Shown here: one piece after another, positions 54,167-59,688 of the stretch
Layout of the letters: each line of letters opens with the position of its first letter
How positions within the stretch are numbered: position 1 is the stretch's first letter
NCBI GenBank assembly: GCA_945861025.1
Contig: CAMASN010000012.1
Location: 1 to 59,688 of the forward strand
Direction: 5' to 3'
Source: Ferrithrix thermotolerans DSM 19514
Lineage (GTDB): Bacteria > Actinomycetota > Acidimicrobiia > Acidimicrobiales > Ilumatobacteraceae
DNA length: 59,688 bases
Made by a program: the position numbers and the translations under genes
The notes under the pieces: generated by a model
Databases searched by the model: none
What the model saw: the letters and a program-made list of their open reading frames with translations, nothing else
Told to the model about the DNA's origin: nothing

Positions 54167-55375
54167 CTAGATGGCCGCTGTGAGCGGGTCGTAGCTGTAC
54201 ACCCACTCGAGGGGTCCAAAGCCTGCGATTCCACTGGCCAAGAATTCATCTCGGCCCTGTTGCATCTCTCCGTCTGGCATATGGAACAGATCGCGGTTCA
54301 TGAACGACGTGGTTTGCACTTGCGCGGTTCGGCCTTGGCGCGCGGTTTCGTAGCGACGCAGCGCTGCAATCACTGCGGTGTTGTCGGCATCGTCGACCCC
54401 TTCAAGGTCGTGAACTTCGTCGAGACAACGTCCGAGAATCGCCGCATCTTCGATTGCTTGGCATGACCCCTGCGCCATGAACGGAAGCATCGGGTGGCAC
54501 GCATCGCCGAGCAACGTTGTGCTGCCGATGCCCCATTGCTCAAGCGGTTCGCGGTCGTACAGGGCCCAACGGAAAACGGGTTCTTCAACTCGTTCGAGAA
54601 TTGAAAGCAGCTCTGGCGACCAACCTTCGAAACGCTCACGAAGATCGTCGAGGGTTCCGGGTTCGGTCCACGACTCTGTGGTCCATGAGTCCTCGGGAGA
54701 GATGCAGACCAAGTTGAGATACTGACGGTCTTTGCCGATGAAGTAACTCACCACGTGACGATCTGGTCCGACCCGATTCGTGAAGTCAACCGGCAGGTCC
54801 TCGACCGCATCGAGTGGCACCAAGGCGCGGTACGCAACCGACCCGCTGAAGCGCGCCGAGTCGACGCCACCCACGCTTGGGCGCACCACCGAATGGATTC
54901 CGTCGGCACCGATAACTACGTCGAACGGCAACGATGTTTCATCCGCGAAGAAGATCGTCGAAGTCCCGTCGCCCGGCTCAACGTGTGTCACACGGCTACC
55001 AAGTGACACGCTGATATTGGGCACGGCAGCCACTGCTTGAGCGAGGATTTCGATGAGGTCTGTGCGAGCCACGCTGGCAAGCGGCATGCCGTACTGATCG
55101 GCGAAGGCCTCGTCGAAATCGTTGGCTCGGATGATCGAGTCGTCTTCCCAACGGCGAAACACCATCCGCTCGGGATGCACCGAGATCTCGTCGAAGGCAT
55201 CGCCTAATCCGAGCGAATGCAGGACACGCCCAGCATTCGGACTGATCTGAACTCCGGCACCCACTTCGCGGAACGCCGAAGACCGCTCAAAGACCGCGAC
55301 ATCGTGACCGCGGTGCGCAATGACCAGCGCCGCAGTAAGTCCGCCAATACCTCCACCAACAATTCCGAACCGCAT
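54167..55375 (-). CDS. FAD-dependent monooxygenase (salicylate hydroxylase-like)
   Basis: A 402-residue group A flavoprotein monooxygenase: FAD dinucleotide fold FGIVGGGIGGLTAALV, the DG motif VVIGADGIHSVVRP and the GD motif LLGDACHPMLPFMAQG. This fits ring-hydroxylating enzymes of the NahG/UbiH group. The ATG at 55375 lies 7 bases after TAGAGT, and that -10 box is made from the last codons (ATA-GAG-TAA) of an acyl-CoA dehydrogenase remnant. The frame is open further upstream, but that reading crosses the remnant out of frame. Confidence 0.9.
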   Translation of the reverse strand: MRFGIVGGGIGGLTAALVIAHRGHDVAVFERSSAFREVGAGVQISPNAGRVLHSLGLGDAFDEISVHPERMVFRRWEDDSIIRANDFDEAFADQYGMPLASVARTDLIEILAQAVAAVPNISVSLGSRVTHVEPGDGTSTIFFADETSLPFDVVIGADGIHSVVRPSVGGVDSARFSGSVAYRALVPLDAVEDLPVDFTNRVGPDRHVVSYFIGKDRQYLNLVCISPEDSWTTESWTEPGTLDDLRERFEGWSPELLSILERVEEPVFRWALYDREPLEQWGIGSTTLLGDACHPMLPFMAQGSCQAIEDAAILGRCLDEVHDLEGVDDADNTAVIAALRRYETARQGRTAQVQTTSFMNRDLFHMPDGEMQQGRDEFLASGIAGFGPLEWVYSYDPLTAAI

Positions 55376-55380
55376 CAGGC

Positions 55381-55479
55381 TTACTCTATGCGCAAGCCGG
55401 GAAGCGCCCCGGCAATAGCCAACCGCGAAATTCCTGAGGTGACCTCGAAGACGGATCGAATCTTGGCATCGCGGTGCCC
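55381..55479 (-). pseudogene. Remnant 1 of an acyl-CoA dehydrogenase 3' end
   Basis: The minus strand reads RDAKIRSVFEVTSGISRL then AIAGALPGLRIE and stop. It matches the universal acyl-CoA dehydrogenase C-terminus (RDAKI..IFEGTSEIQRLVIARA) and shares about 18 of 32 residues with remnant 3, but FEGT is now FEVT and the SEIQ core is decayed. No 5' part of the gene is present. It is the most degraded of three copies. Confidence 0.8.
55383..55388 (-). promoter_or_regulatory. -10 box of the FAD monooxygenase, inside remnant 1
   Basis: TAGAGT ends 7 bases before ATG 55375 and overlaps the ATA-GAG-TAA end of the acyl-CoA dehydrogenase remnant. Confidence 0.6.
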
Positions 55480-55510
55480 CAGTTGAGGTTTGTGTTTCCA
55501 CGTGCAGAAC

Positions 55511-55516
55511 TAGGCT
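55511..55516 (+). promoter_or_regulatory. -10 box of the DrrAB-like exporter operon
   Basis: TAGGCT ends 6 bases before GTG 55523. Confidence 0.6.
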
Positions 55517-55522
55517 CAAAAC

Positions 55523-56506
55523 GTGAACGATGCAGTGAGAAGTACCCATTCGGGGGAGTTCGCCGTAGAGGCGCGTGGGCTCACCAAACGCTATGGGGGC
55601 GTAGTCGCACTCGATGGCCTTGATCTCTCCGTCCCGACCGGCTCAGTCCTGGGGCTACTGGGTCCGAATGGTGCCGGCAAGACAACCGCAGTTTCCATAC
55701 TGACGACGCTCCTTACACCCGATGCCGGAACAGCACGGGTCGCTGGTGTCGATGTCCTGAGTGAACCGCAACGCGTGAGGTCGTTAATCGGCTTGTCTGG
55801 GCAATACGCCGCCGTCGACGAACACCTCACCGCGACAGAGAACCTCGAAATGATCGGATGTCTGTACGGGATGCGTCGCCGGGCAGCCCGCAAGAAGGCG
55901 AACGAACTCATCGAGCGCTTTCGCTTGAGCGAATCCGCCAATCGGCCGCTGAAGACCTTCTCCGGAGGAATGCGACGTCGCATCGACTTGGCGGGAGCAC
56001 TGCTGGCCGATCCCCCGGTTCTCTTTCTTGATGAGCCGACAACCGGACTCGATCCGCGAAGTCGAGGCGAACTGTGGGATGTAATCCGCGAACGTGTACA
56101 AGCTGGCACCACCGTGGTTCTCACGACCCAATACCTTGAGGAAGCCGATCAACTCGCTCACGAAATCGTCGTGATTGACCACGGTCACGCAATCGCGCGG
56201 GGCACCTCACAAGAACTGAAACGGCGTATCGGGGGCGAGCATCTCGATATTCATCTCGCGTTCCCCGAGGACCTTTCTCGTGTTGAAACGATCGTTCGAC
56301 CATTCGCAATAGGGGCCATCCGCATCGACGATCAGGAGGCACTCGTTTCGATTCCGGTCGCCACAGGTGTGGAGGCTCTCGGCTCGGTGATGGTTGAACT
56401 CTCCGCACAGAACGTTGAGATCGTTGACATCGGCCTGCGACGACCAACCCTCGACGACGTTTTCATGGACCTCACGGGACACAAGAGCCAGGAGGACCAG
56501 TCGTGA
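55523..56506 (+). CDS. ABC transporter ATP-binding protein, DrrA type
   Basis: A 327-residue ATPase: Walker A LLGPNGAGKTTAV, Q-loop LSGQYAAVDEHLTATENL, signature FSGGMRRRIDLAGALLADPP, Walker B LFLDEPTTGLD and H-loop TTQYLEEADQLA. The C-terminal ~90 residues and the closing LRRPTLDDVFMDLTG match DrrA-like drug/lipid exporters. GTG 55523 is 6 bases after TAGGCT. It overlaps the permease by four bases. GC is slightly lower than in the core genes and it lies among the integration remnants, so acquisition is plausible. Confidence 0.93.
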   Translation: MNDAVRSTHSGEFAVEARGLTKRYGGVVALDGLDLSVPTGSVLGLLGPNGAGKTTAVSILTTLLTPDAGTARVAGVDVLSEPQRVRSLIGLSGQYAAVDEHLTATENLEMIGCLYGMRRRAARKKANELIERFRLSESANRPLKTFSGGMRRRIDLAGALLADPPVLFLDEPTTGLDPRSRGELWDVIRERVQAGTTVVLTTQYLEEADQLAHEIVVIDHGHAIARGTSQELKRRIGGEHLDIHLAFPEDLSRVETIVRPFAIGAIRIDDQEALVSIPVATGVEALGSVMVELSAQNVEIVDIGLRRPTLDDVFMDLTGHKSQEDQS

Positions 56507-57297
56507 TCAGCATGATTCGCGATGCCACCACAATCGCCCGACGAAACATGATCCGCATCAGGCGCGTGCCCGAAGTGATGGTCTTCGTCATCATTCAGCC
56601 ACTCATGTTCGTGCTGCTTTTCGCGTACGTGTTCGGAGGCTCAATCGACATTCCCGGAGGCAACTATCGCGAGTTCCTCATCGCTGGAATCTTTACTCAA
56701 ACCGTAGTTTTCGGCGCGACGTTCACCGCATCTGGCTTGGCCGAGGACGTGCAAAAAGGGTTGATCAATAGATTCAGATCACTCCCGATGTCACGCTCGG
56801 CGGTGGTGGCGGGTCGCACAGCCAGCGACGTGGTCTACAACATGCTGTCGATCATCATCATGTCGTTGGCAGGATTGGCAGTGGGATGGCGCATTCGAGG
56901 TTCAGTTCTCGATGCTGTGGTCGCCTACTTGCTGCTGCTCTTCTTCTCGTACTCGTTCTCTTGGGTGATGGCGTGCCTTGGCCTGTTGGTTCCCACTCCG
57001 GAAGTGGTGAACAACGCAACCTTCATCGTGCTCTTTCCGCTCACCTTTATCGCCAACACCTTCGTTCCATCCGACACCTTGCCTGGCGTGTTGAAAACCA
57101 TCGCCGAATGGAATCCGGTGTCGACATTGACGCACGCAGTTCGTGTTCGGTTCGGAAACCTTCCCGCCGAAACCCCCAAGCCAACCGCATGGCCACTGCA
57201 GAACGCAATGTTGTACTCGCTCGGATGGGCAATTCTCTTGATCGTTGTCTTCGCACCGATCGCCACGCGCTTGTATCAGCGCACCGGAAAGCGTTGA
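56503..57297 (+). CDS. ABC-2 type permease, DrrB type
   Basis: A 264-residue ABC-2 permease with six membrane helices: MVFVIIQPLMFVLLFAYVFG, ILI-type loops, AGIFTQTVVFGATFTASGLA, ...IIIMSLAGLAVGWRIRG, VAYLLLLFFSYSFSWVMACLG and a final ...YSLGWAILLIVVFAPIATRLY. The EVVNNATFIVLFPLTFIANTF segment is typical of DrrB. GTG 56503 overlaps the ATPase stop (GTGA). Together they form one exporter, probably for a hydrophobic compound. Confidence 0.92.
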   Translation: MISMIRDATTIARRNMIRIRRVPEVMVFVIIQPLMFVLLFAYVFGGSIDIPGGNYREFLIAGIFTQTVVFGATFTASGLAEDVQKGLINRFRSLPMSRSAVVAGRTASDVVYNMLSIIIMSLAGLAVGWRIRGSVLDAVVAYLLLLFFSYSFSWVMACLGLLVPTPEVVNNATFIVLFPLTFIANTFVPSDTLPGVLKTIAEWNPVSTLTHAVRVRFGNLPAETPKPTAWPLQNAMLYSLGWAILLIVVFAPIATRLYQRTGKR

Positions 57298-57308
57298 GTT
57301 GCGTCACC

Positions 57309-57371
57309 CCAGCATGATGCTGGGGTGGCTCGCAAATGCATAGAACCGCAGGTCAAGTCACTCGATGCGCA
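57309..57371. repeat. 63-bp direct repeat, left copy
   Basis: Identical base for base to 58094-58156. It spans the last codons, stop and 3' flank of acyl-CoA dehydrogenase remnant 2 and includes CCAGCATGATGCTGG, a palindrome. Beyond 57371 similarity continues only through the coding part, with mostly synonymous differences. Confidence 0.9.
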
Positions 57372-57402
57372 AGCCGGAAATCGCACGAGCGATAACCAAC
57401 TT
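57358..57402 (-). pseudogene. Remnant 2 of an acyl-CoA dehydrogenase 3' end
   Basis: The minus strand reads KLVIARAISGLRIE and stop, equal to the last 13 residues of remnant 3 with synonymous base changes. Similarity stops abruptly upstream at about 57402. It lies in the gap between the DrrB gene and the low-GC membrane gene. Confidence 0.82.
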
Positions 57403-57422
57403 GAATCGGTCGACTGCGGAAC

Positions 57423-58037
57423 TCACTGGAACTGTTCGTCGCCGACCAACTGTAGGAACGTCCACCTATGAAGAACTCGTCTTCGAGCGATGCGGCCCCT
57501 GTATAGAACTCCTTCAAAGAACCCATACACGGGAATGACCACCTGCATCAGCAAGAGAACTCCCCAGGGAACCCAGTCAACGAAGATGAAGATGATTCCA
57601 ACAAGCAATGAGAGGACTGACATCAAAAACAAAATAGACCCGCGAAACCTACCAAACTCAGGCGAATGCGGGAGACCTACTGGAACTAGTAATCCCTTCG
57701 TCACCGCCTCGCTTCGAACGCTATCGGCATACTTCTTCCTGTCCTGCAGCCAATAATAGCCCACCACGAACAGCACGAACCTATTGGTGAGGATTCCTGT
57801 CAACTGGAACACCTCCGACCGATAGTCTTCGGCGTAGACGCCGATCGCACCGACCAAGAACAGGGCCGGGATGGCGACCATGAAGCCCTTCCACTCGCTG
57901 GCTTGACGCATCAACAACCATCGCCAACGGATTGACTCACAACCTGAGAGGTGCCTAAGTTCATCGCCTCCGAGTTTGGCACAATTACGAACCGACTGGC
58001 ACAGCAAACTGGCACAGTTTCGGCACAATTGCGGCAT
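57423..58037 (-). CDS. Low-GC hypothetical membrane protein between the direct repeats
   Basis: An open frame of 204 codons with four hydrophobic segments (MVAIPALFLVGAIGVYA, FVLFVVGYYWL, SILFLMSVLSLLVGIIFIFV, GVLLLMQVVIPVYGFF). No family is recognised. GC is visibly lower than in the surrounding core. The first 42 residues are odd (four Cys from the GGCACA repeats), so the true start may be ATG 57911, giving 162 residues. It is the only gene between the two 63-bp repeats and looks like cargo left by integration. Confidence 0.55.
   Translation of the reverse strand: MPQLCRNCASLLCQSVRNCAKLGGDELRHLSGCESIRWRWLLMRQASEWKGFMVAIPALFLVGAIGVYAEDYRSEVFQLTGILTNRFVLFVVGYYWLQDRKKYADSVRSEAVTKGLLVPVGLPHSPEFGRFRGSILFLMSVLSLLVGIIFIFVDWVPWGVLLLMQVVIPVYGFFEGVLYRGRIARRRVLHRWTFLQLVGDEQFQ
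57978..58027. repeat. Four GGCACA direct repeats
   Basis: GGCACA occurs at 57978, 57998, 58011 and 58022 in one orientation, each in a (C/T)TGGCACA or TCGGCACA context, spaced 20, 13 and 11 bases. They sit between the membrane gene's likely start and the right direct repeat. They resemble operator or recombinase arm-type sites. Confidence 0.5.
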
Positions 58038-58093
58038 TACCGAAGATGAATTACGGCCGAATCAGGCCAAAACCGTTCGAGCACGGGACCAAT

Positions 58094-58156
58094 CCAGCAT
58101 GATGCTGGGGTGGCTCGCAAATGCATAGAACCGCAGGTCAAGTCACTCGATGCGCA
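58094..58156. repeat. 63-bp direct repeat, right copy
   Basis: A perfect copy of 57309-57371, 785 bases away in the same orientation. It covers the 3' flank and last codons of remnant 3. The two copies bracket a low-GC segment, as att sites do around an integrated element. Confidence 0.9.
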
Positions 58157-58238
58157 GGCCAGAGATTGCACGAGCAATCACCAGCTGCTGAATCTCTGAG
58201 GTGCCCTCAAAGATGGTGTGAATCTTTGAATCACGGTT
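58143..58238 (-). pseudogene. Remnant 3 of an acyl-CoA dehydrogenase 3' end (least decayed)
   Basis: The minus strand reads NRDSKIHTIFEGTSEIQ then QLVIARAISGLRIE and stop, an intact acyl-CoA dehydrogenase C-terminus including the FEGTSEIQ motif. Similarity ends just upstream (58239); the following sequence is unrelated and lower in GC. The rest of the gene is missing from the window. Confidence 0.88.
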
Positions 58239-58334
58239 GCATCTCCTTACAGGCTTGGCTTTCACGACTTTTACTGTGTCACGGTGACACAAACTGTGTC
58301 GGAACCGTTCGTATCTAGTCGCAAGTCTGCGGAT
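58239..58334. other. Intergenic junction with an inverted repeat
   Basis: The segment between remnant 3 and the two-gene cassette holds TGTGTCAC-G-GTGACACA (58275-58291), an 8-bp perfect inverted repeat, and a third TGTGTC half-site at 58295. It could be a terminator, an operator or a recombination site for the cassette; I cannot choose. Confidence 0.5.
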
Positions 58335-58766
58335 TTACTTACCGAACATTTTGGGATTTGCACGATTCCTCGCCGCGACAAGCTCGTTGATGTTGTCGTC
58401 CGCTGCACCATTTAATGCGTGCAGGGAACCAATCACATCGACTGCACAAAGAACACTGAGAGCAATTTCATAATGTGGCATATCTGAAACGTTCATGCTC
58501 ATCCACGCCCATGCCTCTTCATCTACCGGACATATTGGGCGAGAGTTAGCAAGGTCACGGATGGTGCGCGCAATGTCTGGATCCTTCGGAAAGTCATCAT
58601 CCTCACCATCGATAAAGACGAGATACAACTGAGAGAGCCTCCATACCCGCCATGCTGCCGTCTCAAAATCACCGAAGGCACCATCACTCTCACGAACTAG
58701 TTGTCTTAGTTCATCAGCTCGACGAGGGTATGTTTCCCTCAGTTTCTGAGATCCTAAAACTTCCAT
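58335..58766 (-). CDS. Hypothetical protein of a low-GC two-gene cassette
   Basis: A 143-residue soluble, mainly helical, acidic protein (ends NRANPKMFGK; centre FIDGEDDDFPKDPDIARTIRDL). No family is recognised. The ATG at 58766 has GGAG 7 bases upstream, a normal ribosome site, unlike the leaderless style of the core genes. It starts 12 bases after the end of the 300-residue gene, whose stop overlaps this ribosome site region. GC is clearly lower than the window average. Confidence 0.65.
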   Translation of the reverse strand: MEVLGSQKLRETYPRRADELRQLVRESDGAFGDFETAAWRVWRLSQLYLVFIDGEDDDFPKDPDIARTIRDLANSRPICPVDEEAWAWMSMNVSDMPHYEIALSVLCAVDVIGSLHALNGAADDNINELVAARNRANPKMFGK

Positions 58767-58778
58767 GTTTCGCTCCTC

Positions 58779-59681
58779 TCAGCCAACTGCTTTGAAGAAC
58801 TTGTGTGTGTTGCGAGCACCGAGTACCGAACTCAATACCTGAGACTCCTGTGACGTGGCGGGTCTATTCAGAAAGAAACTGGAATCCATTGCTACCGGCC
58901 CGCTCTCACTCGGACGATTTGCCACGAGCGAAAGGCGTTGTTGATTTCCTATCAACATGAAGACACACGTTGCGCCGAGGAAAAGGATGTTTGCACCTTC
59001 TTCATCTCCAACCAGACGGCGTGACTCTGCCCATTCTTGCAACGCTCGACCCGCCATTGTTCCTTCGTCATTTTCAAGAAAGATTGTGAATGCTGCACCG
59101 AACCATGAATCAGACAGAGTCGCATCTTGCCACGCAAAGGCTTCGGCTTGTTTATGAGCCAGAACTCGCGCGATAGCTCCCCACATACATGCATGGCCAC
59201 GACCAATCTCTGGACCATCAATCGGCCATTCACTGGCATCGGGGGAAACCGAACCAGAGTCAGCGCTTGCGATAGCGGCGTTAATCAGTCTTTGTGCTGC
59301 AGCCTTTGAACCTGCCTCGTACTGCTTGTACGCATCAAGAAGAGCTTGGCGGGAGGTCAAGACCGGTGACCGCGTAGCTGAAGCCACTTGCTTTGCTCCG
59401 GCAGTCTTTATCGCCTTGATGTGATCTTGGTACTGCTTAGTCATGATCCCGGCAAAATTTCCAAACCACTCCTCGGCATTGAAATCATCCATGTTCGTAT
59501 CACCCTTCAGTTGTTGATTTTCTTTGTACGTATTTATCGCATCTTTAGTTGCATCTCGTGTTGCGCGGTATGCCTTACCAGACAACTCCGCTGTCTTCTT
59601 GCCAGCTTCAGTTTCAGAGAACGCCATTACGCCACGTGCTGCCCACTTGACCCCATGACCAACAAGGTTCCACATCACCAT
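58779..59681 (-). CDS. Hypothetical protein, first gene of the low-GC cassette
   Basis: A 300-residue soluble protein. Residues 1-60 are amphipathic and Lys/Ala-rich (GKKTAELSGKAYRATRDATK); the middle and C-terminal parts are helical with a TPR-like flavour (YKQYEAGSKAAAQRLINAAI, HKQAEAFAWQDATLSDSWFG). No family or catalytic motif is recognised. Only seven bases lie upstream of ATG 59681 in the window, so the true start may be further out. It forms an operon with the 143-residue protein. Confidence 0.6.
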   Translation of the reverse strand: MVMWNLVGHGVKWAARGVMAFSETEAGKKTAELSGKAYRATRDATKDAINTYKENQQLKGDTNMDDFNAEEWFGNFAGIMTKQYQDHIKAIKTAGAKQVASATRSPVLTSRQALLDAYKQYEAGSKAAAQRLINAAIASADSGSVSPDASEWPIDGPEIGRGHACMWGAIARVLAHKQAEAFAWQDATLSDSWFGAAFTIFLENDEGTMAGRALQEWAESRRLVGDEEGANILFLGATCVFMLIGNQQRLSLVANRPSESGPVAMDSSFFLNRPATSQESQVLSSVLGARNTHKFFKAVG

Positions 59682-59688
59682 AGAAATC

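Overview
The window looks like a chromosomal stretch from a high-GC actinobacterium, most likely class Acidimicrobiia or a close relative. The evidence is a WhiB regulator, a mycobacterial Sdh1-like sdhCAB operon, a DUF3097 protein, a DUF4916 NUDIX protein, a SCO6745-family protein, a paired ArsA-like ATPase locus and many genes that start a few bases after a TANNNT -10 box (leaderless transcription). The taxon is inferred from gene content. No rRNA, tRNA, CRISPR array or intact transposase was seen.

Layout. 0-5.5 kb: whiB, then a VWA protein and its AAA+ (MoxR/Mg-chelatase-like) partner on the minus strand, separated by an oppositely oriented nucleotide cyclase and a degenerate GH1-like protein. 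5.6-7.8 kb: a GH2 beta-mannosidase-like enzyme. 7.8-14.6 kb: sdhCAB, a K+-independent-type proton-pumping pyrophosphatase and a DedA protein. 14.6-20 kb: a 1271-residue secreted repeat protein, DUF3097 and a hypothetical protein. 20-25.5 kb: SCP2-like protein, deoD, GH38 alpha-mannosidase and malate dehydrogenase. 25.5-33 kb: acyltransferase-SGNH, metF, purH and a cobalamin-binding mutase subunit with sucCD. 33-41.5 kb: flavodoxin, AbiEi/DUF559 protein, YceH-like protein, ClC channel, PcrA helicase, P450 and YaaA. 41.5-54 kb: DUF3445 protein and SDR, SCO6745 protein, an OYE-type flavoenzyme, an Nei-like glycosylase, NUDIX protein, a lipoprotein hydrolase, two ArsA-like ATPases, a luciferase-like monooxygenase and a nitroreductase.

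54-59.7 kb is the accessory end. A flavin monooxygenase, a DrrAB-like ABC exporter, a lower-GC membrane gene and a lower-GC two-gene cassette are interleaved with three same-strand remnants of the last codons of an acyl-CoA dehydrogenase gene. Two of the remnants lie in a 63-bp perfect direct repeat. This fits repeated integration at the 3' end of an acyl-CoA dehydrogenase gene and is the strongest mobile-DNA signal here.

Central metabolism is well represented: three TCA-cycle functions (Sdh, Mdh, SucCD), propionate/methylmalonyl metabolism, one-carbon and purine synthesis, and PPi energy conservation. Alpha- and beta-mannosidase-type hydrolases suggest use of mannose-containing glycans. Other points worth attention are the ArsA pair with complementary Walker A losses, an Nei-family protein lacking the catalytic proline, a GH1-like protein lacking its catalytic glutamates, a 65-bp hairpin repeat at gene ends, and an mRNA hairpin that buries the Shine-Dalgarno of the large surface protein.
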